Positions 1 to 7,539 of a stretch of 64,000 nt of DNA are shown here, in pieces (positions within the stretch are counted from its first letter, which is position 1; every line of letters begins with the position of its first letter). Origin of the DNA: Streptomyces roseoviridis (GTDB lineage: Bacteria; Actinomycetota; Actinomycetes; Streptomycetales; Streptomycetaceae); assembly GCF_039535235.1 (NCBI RefSeq), contig NZ_BAAAWU010000001.1, positions 434,001 through 498,000 of the forward strand, read 5' to 3'. The translations under genes and the position numbers were made by a program. A model generated the notes under the pieces. The model made no database searches. It had not been told where the DNA came from and was given only the letters and a program-made list of their open reading frames with translations.

Positions 1-116
1 AGGACGGGGCGGCGGTCGGGCCGCCGGGCCGCCCGGTCGCGCTCGTCCGTCCGTTCGTCGACCTGGGGTGCGTCGACCGCTCGGTCGACCGTCCCGCGCG
101 GGGCTGTGGTGGTCAT
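1..116 (-). CDS. Start of an unidentified gene running off the left edge
   Basis: An ATG at 116-114 opens a frame that stays open to the window edge, giving 38 codons beginning MTTTAPRGTVDRAVDA. Nearly all codons end in G or C, as in the neighbouring real genes, and a GAGG lies about ten bases upstream. The fragment is rich in Arg and Asp and shows no recognisable domain, so no function is assigned. It would lie downstream of the CDGSH gene on the same strand and could be co-transcribed with it. Confidence 0.35.
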   Translation of the reverse strand, partial: MTTTAPRGTVDRAVDAPQVDERTDERDRAARRPDRRPV

Positions 117-213
117 GGCAGGGGATCCTCTACGTCTCCGTGGCGTCCGTGTCCGGCTCGTCCGTGTCCGGCGCGTCCGTCGCCTTCCTGTGCGTCGCGT
201 CGGTGTCCGCCGC

Positions 214-708
214 TCACGGTTCGTGCTCGGCGTGCGCGTGCTCGTCGGCACCGTGCTCGTCGGACGCGTGCTCCTCGGCGCCGTGCTCGTCGGCGGCGTG
301 CCCCTTGGCGTCCTCGTCCCCGGCTTCGTCGCGACGCCCCCCGTCCCGGGCGGTCCGCCGCAGGCGGGGGCGGTGGCTCGTGTCGCAGAAGGGCGCGCGG
401 AGACTGCGCCGGCACATGCACAGCGCGACCACGGGACGGTCAGAGCGGCGGACCGTGCCGTCGTCGAGGACGATCTCCACGGGTCCCTCGACCAGCAGCG
501 GGCCGCCCGCGACGGGAGTGACCCGCGCCGCGGCGGGCCGCCGGAGCGTGGCACCTCCGGTGGGGGCCCCCGCGTCCGGGACGTCCCCGTCCGTGGCGCG
601 GTCGAGCGTGGCCCGGCCGGTCGCGGCCCGGCCGGTCATCGGGCGCTCGGTCCCGGCGGTCTCGGTCGGGGCGCGGTCGTTCGTCGCGCTGTCGTCGGAA
701 AAGCTCAC
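214..708 (-). CDS. CDGSH iron-sulfur domain protein with His/Asp/Glu-rich tail
   Basis: Predicted 164-residue protein that binds a 2Fe-2S cluster. The CDGSH signature C-x-C-x8-C-x3-H is present at Cys97, Cys99, Cys108 and His112 (CMCRRSLRAPFCDTSH), after a short beta-rich stretch around residues 63-95. Residues 1-60 are low complexity. The last 34 residues are an unusual run of Asp, Glu, His and Ala with repeats of the type DEHGADEHA, which resembles a metal-binding tail. The GTG start is chosen for the GGAGGTG five to ten bases upstream; longer frames reading into the opposite-strand gene are unlikely. The electron-transfer or sensor role known for the family is inference here. The gene is divergent from the SRPBCC gene. 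Confidence 0.8.
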   Translation of the reverse strand: MSFSDDSATNDRAPTETAGTERPMTGRAATGRATLDRATDGDVPDAGAPTGGATLRRPAAARVTPVAGGPLLVEGPVEIVLDDGTVRRSDRPVVALCMCRRSLRAPFCDTSHRPRLRRTARDGGRRDEAGDEDAKGHAADEHGAEEHASDEHGADEHAHAEHEP

Positions 709-783
709 GGCACACCTCCGCTCGCATCGGCGTGCCAGACGGGTGCCCCGTTCCGCCGCCGGTATGCGGGGTCCGGGCGGAAC

Positions 784-809
784 GCGTGAGCCCCCGGGAT
801 CCGGGGTAG
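784..809 (+). promoter_or_regulatory. Weak SigB-like promoter candidate before SRPBCC gene
   Basis: GCGT (784-787), 16 bases, then GGGTAG (804-809) fits GNNT-N14-16-GGGTAC/T except for the last base. It lies 60 bases upstream of the SRPBCC start. Support comes mainly from the better match in front of the paralogue at 6163. Confidence 0.25.
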
Positions 810-868
810 CCGCAGACGTCCAGCCCCCCACCCGGCCGGACCGCCCGGACCCCTTCGAGGAGGACCCC

Positions 869-1498
869 ATGAGCATGGTGCAGGAAACGATCAGGGTGGA
901 GGCCCCGCTGCGCGCGGTCTACGACCAGTGGACGCAGTTCGAGGAGTTCCCCCGCTTCATGGAGGGCGTGGAGCAGGTACGGCAGCTCGACGACCGGCAC
1001 TGCCACTGGCGGACGAAGGTCGCGGGGGTGGCCCGCGAGTTCGACACGGAGATCGTCGACCAGCTCCCCGACGAGCGGATCTCCTGGCGCACGGTCGGCG
1101 GCGACGTCAAGCAGAAGGGCGTCGTCACGTTCCAGCGCCTCGACGAGACACACACCCGGGTGAGCCTGGCCCTCGACGTCGAGCCGCAGGGCATGGTCGA
1201 GAAGGCCGGCGACGCCCTCGGCTTCCTGGAGAGCCGGGTCCAGGGCGACCTGCAGCGGTTCAAGCACTTCATCGAGGAACGCGACGAGGCCACCGGCGCC
1301 TGGCGCGGCCGGCTGCGGCCCGCGGACAGCACCGGGGCCGGGGCCGGGGGCGCGACGGGCACGGGTCCGGGTGCGGCCACCGGCAGCGGCACCGGCACGA
1401 GCCCCGGCACGGGCGGGATGCCCCGCACGGAGCCCGAGCGGCCGGGCCCCTACGCCGGCCCGCTCCCGACCGACCCCGGTGAGGAGCCCCGGGCCTGA
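869..1498 (+). CDS. SRPBCC / polyketide cyclase-dehydrase family protein
   Basis: A 209-residue protein with an N-terminal SRPBCC (START-like, helix-grip) domain over residues 1 to about 145, beginning MSMVQETIRVEAPLRAVYDQ and containing the family feature of a WTQFEEFPRFMEGV segment. Residues 155-209 are a Gly/Thr/Pro-rich tail with repeats such as GTGPGAATGSGTGTSPG, probably disordered. Such single-domain proteins bind hydrophobic ligands; the ligand here is unknown. The ATG is preceded by GAGGAGG. The core is nearly the same as the protein at 6163-6645, so the two are recent paralogues, and the tail is the main difference. Confidence 0.85.
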   Translation: MSMVQETIRVEAPLRAVYDQWTQFEEFPRFMEGVEQVRQLDDRHCHWRTKVAGVAREFDTEIVDQLPDERISWRTVGGDVKQKGVVTFQRLDETHTRVSLALDVEPQGMVEKAGDALGFLESRVQGDLQRFKHFIEERDEATGAWRGRLRPADSTGAGAGGATGTGPGAATGSGTGTSPGTGGMPRTEPERPGPYAGPLPTDPGEEPRA

Positions 1499-1570
1499 CC
1501 CGGAGGACGGCACGGCGCGGGACGGCGACCGGGGAAACCCGGCGGACGGAGATAGCCGAGGAGGCGGTTC

Positions 1571-2857
1571 ATGCCTGGCGACAACACCCTCGCCCTGCTG
1601 CTCAAGGGCTACGACTGGCTTCCGGACCTGATGCGGCGCCACGGCGGCGACGGCCCGGTGACCACCCGCCTCCTCGGCCGTCCCGTGCGCGTGCTGCACG
1701 GCCCGGAGGCGGTCTCCTTCTTCTACGACGAACACCATGCGCGACGCGGCGGCGCGCTGCCCGGCCCGGTGCTCGACACCCTCTTCGGCCGGGGCGCCGT
1801 GCACACCCTGGACGGCTCGGAACACCGCGCCCGCAAGGCGCTGTTCCTGTCCCGGCTCACCGGGCCGCAGGCCGTCGGAACGCTGACCGCCCGGGTGTGC
1901 GAGGAATTCCGGGAGACCTTCGCCGGGCTCGCCGGACGGGAGGTGTCCCTCTTCGACGAGGGCGCGCTCGTCCTCGCCCGGGCCGTCGGCGACTGGGCCG
2001 GGCTGCCCGGTCTCGACGCCGCGGGCGCCGGGCGGCTGGCCCGGGACTGCGTGGCCATGGTCGACGGCTTCGCGACACCGGGACCGCGCCACCTGCGGGC
2101 CCGGCGGGCCCGGTCGCGGCAGGAGGCGCTGCTGCGCGCGGCGGTCGTGCGCGCCCGCGAGACGGGCTCGTGGGAGACGCGGGCCCGGGAGGGGGCGGCG
2201 GTGCCGCGTACCGCGTTCGAGGCGGTCCTGGCGCACCGGGAGGCGGACGGCTCGCCGCTGGACGCGGCGACGGCCGCCGTCGAGCTGCTGAACATCGTGC
2301 GGCCCACGGTCGCGATCACCTGGTTCACGGCCTTCGCCGCACACGCCATGCGGGACGACCCCGCGCTGCGGCAGAGGCTCGCGGACGACGAGCCGGTCGG
2401 CCTCGCCACGTCCTTCGCCCACGAGGTGCGCCGCTTCTATCCGTTCGTGCCGTTCCTCGGTGCCCTCGCCCCCGACGAGCTGGTGCTCGACGGCGAGCCG
2501 GTGCCGCGCGGCACGATGCTGCTGCTCGACGTGTACGGGCAGAACCACGACCCCGCTCTGTGGGACGAGCCGTTCCGCTTCGTGCCCGACCGGTTCCTCG
2601 GCGCACCGGCGCATCCCCCCGGGCTCATTCCGCAGGGCGGCGGGCCGCGCGACGGGCACCGCTGTCCGGGCGAGGACGTCACGATCGCCGTGCTGTCCGC
2701 TCTGGCCCGCGAACTGGCCCGGCTCGACTTCACCGTGCCCGAGCAGGACCTGCGCGTTCCGCTGCACCGGATCCCCACCCGGCCGCGCGACGGCCTCCGC
2801 CTCGTCGTCGGCGCGGGCGCGCGGCACCGGAGCCGTCCCGAGGAGGTCCTGCCGTGA
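1571..2857 (+). CDS. Cytochrome P450, CYP152-like fatty acid peroxygenase
   Basis: A 428-residue heme-thiolate enzyme. The heme ligand is Cys365 in GHRCPGED, preceded by a QGGGPRDGHR segment, and the I-helix carries Arg244-Pro245 (NIVRPTVAIT) where ordinary P450s have an acid-alcohol pair. Both features are hallmarks of CYP152 enzymes (P450 BS-beta, SP-alpha, OleT), which use hydrogen peroxide to hydroxylate or decarboxylate fatty acids without a redox partner; no ferredoxin gene is nearby. The Arg would bind the substrate carboxylate. The ATG follows GAGGAGG. Its stop overlaps the GTG of the UdgX gene, suggesting co-translation. Whether alpha-hydroxylation, beta-hydroxylation or decarboxylation dominates cannot be told from sequence. 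Confidence 0.9.
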   Translation: MPGDNTLALLLKGYDWLPDLMRRHGGDGPVTTRLLGRPVRVLHGPEAVSFFYDEHHARRGGALPGPVLDTLFGRGAVHTLDGSEHRARKALFLSRLTGPQAVGTLTARVCEEFRETFAGLAGREVSLFDEGALVLARAVGDWAGLPGLDAAGAGRLARDCVAMVDGFATPGPRHLRARRARSRQEALLRAAVVRARETGSWETRAREGAAVPRTAFEAVLAHREADGSPLDAATAAVELLNIVRPTVAITWFTAFAAHAMRDDPALRQRLADDEPVGLATSFAHEVRRFYPFVPFLGALAPDELVLDGEPVPRGTMLLLDVYGQNHDPALWDEPFRFVPDRFLGAPAHPPGLIPQGGGPRDGHRCPGEDVTIAVLSALARELARLDFTVPEQDLRVPLHRIPTRPRDGLRLVVGAGARHRSRPEEVLP

Positions 2858-3591
2858 ACGCCACCCGCGCGCGGGCGACGCGTGACCGCGAGGCCGCGCA
2901 CGGCGACGCGACCGGCTCGGCCGACGCCCCCGAGCCGTACGACGCGACGCCCTTCCTGCCCCGGCGCGGCGGACTGCCGGCCTACCGCCGGGCCGCCGCC
3001 GACTGCCGGGGCTGCCCGCTCCACCGGGACGCGACCGGCACGGTCTTCGGCCGCGGGGACCCGCACGCGCGGCTGATGCTCGTCGGAGAGCAGCCGGGCG
3101 ACCAGGAGGACCGCGAGGGCGTGGCGTTCGTGGGCCCGGCGGGCCGGCTGCTCACCCGGGCGCTGCGGGACGCCGGGATCGACGAGGAGGGCGTGTACGT
3201 CACGAACGCGGTCAAGCACTTCAAGTTCACGCAGGAGGAGACCCGGAAGCGGCGGATCCACAAGGCGCCGAGCCTGCGCGAGGCGCTCGCCTGCCGGCCC
3301 TGGCTGGAGGCGGAACTCCGCCTCGTCTCCCCCGAGCTGATCGTCACCCTGGGCGCCACGGCCGGCCGGGCGCTGCTGGGTCCGTCCTTCCGCGTGGGCA
3401 CCGACCGGGGCGTTCCGAGGCCCCTGCCGCCCGCGGGGGCCAAGGGCGGCTTCGACGAGACGGTGCGCGAGGGGGTGCGGGTCCTCGCGACGGTCCACCC
3501 CTCGGCCGTCCTGCGGGCCCGCGACCAGGACCGGGAGAGCATGTACGCGAGCCTCGTCGCCGACCTGCGGACGGCCGCGGAATCCCTGTGA
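2854..3591 (+). CDS. udgX: UdgX-type uracil-DNA glycosylase
   Basis: A 245-residue DNA repair enzyme of the uracil-DNA glycosylase superfamily. Motif A is GEQPGDQED from Gly78, motif B is ATVHPSAV with His215, and the R-loop KRRIHK carries His136. That loop and His are diagnostic of UdgX, which becomes covalently linked to the abasic site after excising uracil. Cys51, Cys54 and Cys147 are the only cysteines, so the fourth ligand of the expected 4Fe-4S cluster would have to be another residue such as His. The GTG start has AGGAGGT upstream and overlaps the P450 stop. Pairing of a peroxide-using P450 with a DNA repair enzyme suggests joint expression, perhaps under oxidative stress, but that is inference. 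Confidence 0.9.
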   Translation: MNATRARATRDREAAHGDATGSADAPEPYDATPFLPRRGGLPAYRRAAADCRGCPLHRDATGTVFGRGDPHARLMLVGEQPGDQEDREGVAFVGPAGRLLTRALRDAGIDEEGVYVTNAVKHFKFTQEETRKRRIHKAPSLREALACRPWLEAELRLVSPELIVTLGATAGRALLGPSFRVGTDRGVPRPLPPAGAKGGFDETVREGVRVLATVHPSAVLRARDQDRESMYASLVADLRTAAESL

Positions 3592-3719
3592 GGCCAGCTC
3601 TGCGCGAGCCGCTCTCGGAGGATCCTCGTGAGGCCAGGTGTGCCGCGCTCTGATCGGACCGGCGGCAGGGGCCCGGGCGGCGCTCGCCTCCGGCCGTCGT
3701 GGAGGCCCGCGGCGCCCGC

Positions 3720-3743
3720 CTCGGGCCGCGGTGGCGGCCCGAG
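3720..3743. terminator. Hairpin between convergent genes
   Basis: A perfect 10-bp stem (CTCGGGCCGC / GCGGCCCGAG) with a 4-base loop lies between the ends of udgX and the VOC gene. No T-run follows, as is common for high-GC actinobacterial terminators. A GTGAGGCCAG direct repeat also occurs at about 3588 and 3628. Confidence 0.6.
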
Positions 3744-3770
3744 ACGCTCGCGCGGAGGGGTCGGCGCCGG

Positions 3771-4295
3771 TCAGCGCACCGGGCGCCTCGGCGCACTCGC
3801 CACCCCTGAGTCCCGGCCGCTGAGCTCGGCGTCCAGCGTCTCCTGGGCCAGGCGCATCGCCTCGGCGTACTCCGGCTCGGAGAGGCGCGCCCAGGCCCGG
3901 TCCGGCTCGATCTCCTCGACCCGGCTCGTCACCCACCAGATGTTGCCGAACGGATCGCGCACCCGGCCGCCGCGATCCCCCCACGCGCTGTCGGCGACCT
4001 CGGTGACCACCTGCGCCCCGTGCGCGACGGCAGCGGCCACGGCGGCGTCCGCGTCGGGGACGTACACCCGCAGCAGGGAGGGCATCACGGGCCAGTCGGG
4101 CCGCCGGTCGAAGGCCAGTACCACCGTGTCGCCGATCCGGATCTCACCGTGGCCGATGGTGCCGTCCTCGACCGGCACCCGTGCGAGTTCCTCGCCGTCG
4201 AACACGGCGGCGATGAAGTCGAGCAGCGCGCCGGTGTCGTCGGTGACCACCCACGGCGCGACGCTGGTGTAGCCCTCGGGCGCGGTGTGCTTCAT
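3771..4295 (-). CDS. VOC (glyoxalase/PhnB-like) family protein
   Basis: A 174-residue protein with the beta-alpha-beta-beta-beta fold pattern of the vicinal oxygen chelate superfamily: an N-terminal strand (YTSVAPWVVTDD), FDGEELARVPVEDG, a central HGEIRIGDTVVLAF strand, and the C-terminal WGDRGGRVRDPFGNIWWV that is typical of PhnB-like members. Residues 135-174 form an extra charged helix. The substrate cannot be predicted. The ATG is preceded by GAGGGGA. A perfect 8-bp inverted repeat in the promoter region suggests that the gene is repressible. Confidence 0.8.
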   Translation of the reverse strand: MKHTAPEGYTSVAPWVVTDDTGALLDFIAAVFDGEELARVPVEDGTIGHGEIRIGDTVVLAFDRRPDWPVMPSLLRVYVPDADAAVAAAVAHGAQVVTEVADSAWGDRGGRVRDPFGNIWWVTSRVEEIEPDRAWARLSEPEYAEAMRLAQETLDAELSGRDSGVASAPRRPVR

Positions 4296-4339
4296 GATCT
4301 CGTCCCCTCGTGCGGTCCTTCGTGGTGCTCGGTGTGATG

Positions 4340-4374
4340 ACCGTAGGACGCCACTAGGTCAGGTTGTGACCTAG
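4340..4374 (-). promoter_or_regulatory. Promoter with perfect dyad operator
   Basis: The palindrome CTAGGTCA-N5-TGACCTAG (4354-4374) lies 59 bases upstream of the VOC start on its strand. A possible -10, TACGGT, reads from 4345 to 4340, so the dyad would cover the -35 region, as expected for a repressor site. No regulator gene is adjacent. Confidence 0.5.
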
Positions 4375-4462
4375 ATGTGAGCGGGTGAGGCGGGCGGGCG
4401 TGAGGGACGTACCGGCATTGCCGGGCTGCCGGGCTCCGGTGCTGGGCCGCCGGCCGCGCGGG

Positions 4463-5155
4463 TCAGGCCGGAGGCCGGGAGAGCGGGCTGGAGTCGAGGT
4501 GGCGCAGCAGGGTGCGGGCGTCCTCGTAGACGGCGACCGCGCCCGCTTCCTCCAGTTCGCGGCGGGTCCTGCCGCCCGTCAGGAGGCCCACGCAGGGGAC
4601 GCCGGCGCGGCCCGCGGCTTCGACGTCCCAGTTGGTGTCGCCGACGAACACCGCGTCGGCGGGTTCGGCCCCCACGGACTTCAGGGCGCTCTCGACGAGG
4701 TCGGGGGCCGGTTTGGTGGTGTCGACGTCGCCGCCCGAGGTGGCCGCCGTGATGACGTCCTCGGCGTCGAGGCGTCTGCGGATGGCCGCCACCTCCTCCT
4801 CTGCGGCCGAGCTGGCCAGGACGATCCGCCAGCCGCGCGCCGCCACCGCGCGCAGCAGGTCGGCGGCGGCCTCGAAGGGCGGCAGGACGTCGTACCAGAC
4901 GGCGTAGAGGGTGCTGTGCGCGTCGGAGAGGGACGCGTCCTCGTCCCGGCGGCGCTGGGAGCCCAGCACCGCGTCGAGGAGCCGGTCGGAGCCCATGCCG
5001 ATGGCGCGGTGGATCCGCGCCATCGGCACCAGGTGGCCGTGCTGGCGCAGGGCCTGCCACCAGGCGAGGGTGTGCAGGTAGTTGGTGTCGACGAGGGTTC
5101 CGTCGAGGTCGAACAGGGCGGCGCCCCGGTCCGGTCGTCCACCGCGAGCTGTCAT
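4463..5155 (-). CDS. HAD-family hydrolase (phosphoglycolate phosphatase-like)
   Basis: A 230-residue haloacid dehalogenase superfamily phosphatase. Motif I, FDLDGTLVD, is at residues 15-23 with Asp16 the expected nucleophile and Asp18 the acid/base; motif II is the Ser pair in LASSAAEEEV; motif IV is FVGDTNWDVEAA, which would bind magnesium. The helical cap lies between motifs I and II, as in subfamily C1 phosphoglycolate phosphatase and beta-phosphoglucomutase. The ATG follows GGAGGAGG. The substrate is not determined. It is the first gene on this strand here and is followed by the gap in front of the VOC promoter. Confidence 0.85.
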   Translation of the reverse strand: MTARGGRPDRGAALFDLDGTLVDTNYLHTLAWWQALRQHGHLVPMARIHRAIGMGSDRLLDAVLGSQRRRDEDASLSDAHSTLYAVWYDVLPPFEAAADLLRAVAARGWRIVLASSAAEEEVAAIRRRLDAEDVITAATSGGDVDTTKPAPDLVESALKSVGAEPADAVFVGDTNWDVEAAGRAGVPCVGLLTGGRTRRELEEAGAVAVYEDARTLLRHLDSSPLSRPPA

Positions 5156-5210
5156 CGGGTCCGTCCTCCTCCGCTTCGGCCCGCGCCGCGGACCGGGTGC
5201 CGCCGGCCGG

Positions 5211-5969
5211 TCAGGCCGCTTCCGCTTCCTCCTGGCCGCCGCTGCCGTCCGGCGTCACGGGACCGGTCAGGGAGCGGGTGCCCCTCAGGGCCGCCGTCAT
5301 GCGGACGGGCTCGCGGACCGCCTCGCGCACCGCCCGGATCACCACGAGCCGCTCGCTGCGCGTCCCCGGCGGGACCAGTCCCCGCTCCTCGAACCACGCG
5401 GCCCGCTCGCTCATCACCGGGCCGTACGGCTGGGTGCTGCACGCCGCCACGTGGGTCCGCAGTCCCGCGCGGGTCAGCGCGTCCACGCTCGCCCCGACGT
5501 CGCTGAGGGAGGACTGCACGAGCAGCAGCACTCCGTTCGGGGCGAGCAGCGAAGGGGCCTCGCGGCAGATCCGGTCGAGCAGGAGCCGGCCGTCCAGACC
5601 CGCGTCCCAGGCGCGCCGGCGGCCCCGGGCCGGCAGCCGGGGCGAGTCGGCCGGCACGTACGGGGGGTTCACCGTCACCAGGTCGAACCGCTCGCCCGCG
5701 ACGGGTGCCGTCAGGTCCCCGCGGACGGCCCGGATCCGGCAGCGGTGGAGCCATGCGTTGAGCCGTGCCGTCATCACGGAGCGGCCGGAGATGTCGACGG
5801 CCGTCGCGCGGGCGCCCCTGCGGGCGGCGGCCACGGCGAGGACGCCGGTTCCGGTGCACAGGTCGAGGGTGCGGGCTCCCGGTCGAAGCTGCTCGCGGGC
5901 GAGGCTCTCCAGCAGCAGCTCCGTGTCGCCCTGCGGGCCGTACACACCAGGCGCCCTCACCACTCTCAT
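5211..5969 (-). CDS. SAM-dependent methyltransferase, HemK/Mtq2-like
   Basis: Class I methyltransferase of about 252 residues. The SAM-binding loop is DLCTGTG at residues 36-42 and the catalytic NPPY motif is at 101-104, which marks enzymes that methylate a side-chain amide, such as release-factor glutamine methyltransferases, or adenine N6. Size and motif spacing resemble the HemK2/Mtq2-type subgroup often found in actinobacteria. I chose the ATG at 5969 because GGAG lies eight bases upstream; starts at 5975 or 6029 are possible. The C-terminus (from about residue 225) is a low-complexity Arg/Gly/Glu tail. The target is not known. Confidence 0.8.
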   Translation of the reverse strand: MRVVRAPGVYGPQGDTELLLESLAREQLRPGARTLDLCTGTGVLAVAAARRGARATAVDISGRSVMTARLNAWLHRCRIRAVRGDLTAPVAGERFDLVTVNPPYVPADSPRLPARGRRRAWDAGLDGRLLLDRICREAPSLLAPNGVLLLVQSSLSDVGASVDALTRAGLRTHVAACSTQPYGPVMSERAAWFEERGLVPPGTRSERLVVIRAVREAVREPVRMTAALRGTRSLTGPVTPDGSGGQEEAEAA

Positions 5970-6077
5970 CCCCATCGCCTCCGTCCCGGGTTCCCCGTCG
6001 CGTGCCGTGTCGTTCTGGATCGGCTTCATCCCGCGCGGTTACCCGGCAACGGCCGGTACACGCCACCGCCGCCGAAC

Positions 6078-6102
6078 GATTACGCGGGGCGTCGCCGGGT
6101 AC
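6078..6102 (+). promoter_or_regulatory. SigB-type stress promoter
   Basis: GATT (6078-6081), exactly 15 bases, then GGGTAC (6097-6102) is a full match to the SigB consensus GNNT-N14-16-GGGTAC/T described in Streptomyces. It lies about 60 bases upstream of the SRPBCC start at 6163. A SigB-like sigma factor is encoded in the same region (11421-12335). Confidence 0.6.
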
Positions 6103-6162
6103 TCGCGCAGCGGACCGGTTCCGCACCGGCACTGCCGCGCCCGACCGAGGGAGATGACCGCG

Positions 6163-6645
6163 ATGGTGCACGAGACGATCGAGGTGACGGCCCCACTGCG
6201 TGAGGTCTACGACCAGTGGACGCAGTTCGAGGAGTTTCCCCGCTTCATGGACGGTGTCGAGGAGGTCCGGCAGGTCGACGACCGGCACTGCCACTGGCGC
6301 ACCAGGGTCGCCGGGGTGACCCGGGAATTCGACACCGAGATCGTCGACCAGTTGCCCGACGAGCGGATCGCGTGGCGGACGGTGGGCGGCGACGTGCGGC
6401 AGAAGGGCGTGGTGACCTTCGAGCGCGTCGACGACACGCACACGCGCGTGAGCCTGGCCATGGACGTCGATCCGCAGGGCGCGGTCGACCGGACGGGAAC
6501 CGCCCTGGGCGTCCTGGACAGCCGCGTGGAGGGAGACCTGAACCGGTTCAAGGAATTCATGGAGGACCGAGGCCGTGCGACGGGCGGCTGGCGCGGCCGG
6601 CTGAAACCCGCCGACAGCCCGTCCGAGTCGCCTCCCGCGACGTGA
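6163..6645 (+). CDS. SRPBCC / polyketide cyclase-dehydrase family protein, second copy
   Basis: A 160-residue single-domain START-like protein beginning MVHETIEVTAPLREVYDQWT. It aligns along its whole length with the protein at 869-1498 and shares long identical runs (for example WTQFEEFPRFM, DRHCHWRT, REFDTEIVDQLPDERI), but lacks the Gly/Thr-rich tail. ATG 6163 is preferred over 6154 because GAGGGAG is correctly spaced for it. A small hydrophobic protein follows 60 bases later, probably in the same transcript. The SigB-like promoter upstream points to induction by osmotic or other envelope stress; the ligand is unknown. Confidence 0.85.
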   Translation: MVHETIEVTAPLREVYDQWTQFEEFPRFMDGVEEVRQVDDRHCHWRTRVAGVTREFDTEIVDQLPDERIAWRTVGGDVRQKGVVTFERVDDTHTRVSLAMDVDPQGAVDRTGTALGVLDSRVEGDLNRFKEFMEDRGRATGGWRGRLKPADSPSESPPAT

Positions 6646-6704
6646 GGACCACCCCGTACGACCACGTCATCGTCATCGACCCGACCCTTGTCTAGGAGAC
6701 TGTC

Positions 6705-6860
6705 ATGGTCCCGCTTCTCATCGTCCTCCTCGTGATCCTGCTGCTCTTCGGCGGCGGCTTCGCCCTCGACGTGCTGTGGTGGATCGCCATCGCCCTGCTG
6801 GTCGTGTGGCTCCTCGGCTTCCTGATGCGCAGTGGGGGAGGCCGCTGGTACCGGTGGTGA
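6705..6860 (+). CDS. Small hydrophobic membrane protein
   Basis: A 51-residue protein consisting almost entirely of two membrane segments: MVPLLIVLLVILLLFGGGFA and a second beginning LDVLWWIAIALLVVWLLGFL, ending in a basic, Trp-containing tail (MRSGGGRWYRW). AGGAGA lies just upstream of the ATG. It resembles a family of tiny hydrophobic proteins that is widespread in Streptomyces and often found beside stress genes; no biochemical role is established to my knowledge. The position 60 bases after the SRPBCC gene suggests one operon under the SigB-like promoter. Confidence 0.8.
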   Translation: MVPLLIVLLVILLLFGGGFALDVLWWIAIALLVVWLLGFLMRSGGGRWYRW

Positions 6861-7024
6861 CGGCGCGGACTTCGCGCCCCGCCGCCCTCCACCCCCGTCC
6901 GACGCGCGCCCGGCACCTTCCGTGCGGGCGCATCGCGCCCGCCGCTCCTCTCACCGGGGAACGGCGGGCGCCTTCCTGTCCGGCCACGCGTCCGGCTCCG
7001 TCCACGCGCGCCGGCCCCGATCCG

Positions 7025-7342
7025 TCACGCGTCCGGCCGGGACGCCGCCCACCGGCGGCACCAGCGCACGACCAGGGCCGTCAGGCCCGCCAGGGTCGTG
7101 GTCCACGCGCCGGCGAAGGCCCAGACGAAGGCCGGCCGCCCCGTGGTGGTGGCGAGCCCCATCAGGACGGCCGACGCGGTGAACGCCACGGCCACGCCCG
7201 CCGGCAGGAGGAGCCCGCGCACCCCGCCCGGCCGCGGGCGCGGCGACCGCGGCCGGCGGTCGGGGGTCTCGCCCCGGCGGAGCATCTCCTCCATCTCGGC
7301 GAGGATGCGCTGCTCGCGCGGTGAGAGCAGGACATCGTCCAT
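7025..7342 (-). CDS. DUF3040 domain membrane protein
   Basis: A 105-residue protein. The N-terminal LSPREQRILAEMEEML is the conserved DUF3040 amphipathic start, followed by an Arg/Pro-rich linker and two membrane segments (LLLPAGVAVAFTASAVLMGL and WAFAGAWTTTLAGLTALVV). The ATG at 7342 is chosen for the AGGAGGTG upstream. Function is unknown, but the family is abundant in actinobacteria and commonly stress-regulated. A SigB-like promoter about 95 bases upstream supports that here. The gene is transcribed on the opposite strand to the neighbouring SRPBCC pair. Confidence 0.8.
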   Translation of the reverse strand: MDDVLLSPREQRILAEMEEMLRRGETPDRRPRSPRPRPGGVRGLLLPAGVAVAFTASAVLMGLATTTGRPAFVWAFAGAWTTTLAGLTALVVRWCRRWAASRPDA

Positions 7343-7435
7343 TGCGGACACCTCCTGGTGCGGCGGTCCGGCCGGGCCCGGTCACGGGGCCCGACGCCGA
7401 GCCGGTCGGCGGTCATCTCCTCGTGTGGGCTGCGT

Positions 7436-7460
7436 GTACCCGGCCGACGGGGTCGCATCC
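7436..7460 (-). promoter_or_regulatory. SigB-type stress promoter before DUF3040 gene
   Basis: On the minus strand GGAT (7460-7457), 15 bases, then GGGTAC (7441-7436) matches GNNT-N14-16-GGGTAC/T exactly. It is correctly oriented, about 95 bases upstream of the DUF3040 start codon. Confidence 0.55.
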
Positions 7461-7539
7461 TCGCGGGACCGGGTCGGTGAGGCGTGTTCCGCGCCCGCCG
7501 GGGCAGTCGCCCCGGCGGGAGGGAGAAGGAGCGCCGTCA

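Noticed and set aside
440..2827. A 795-codon open frame on the minus strand opposite the SRPBCC and P450 genes
   Set aside because: It is a shadow of GC-rich codons on the other strand: low-complexity Arg/Gly/Pro sequence without any domain, while the plus-strand genes carry clear motifs.
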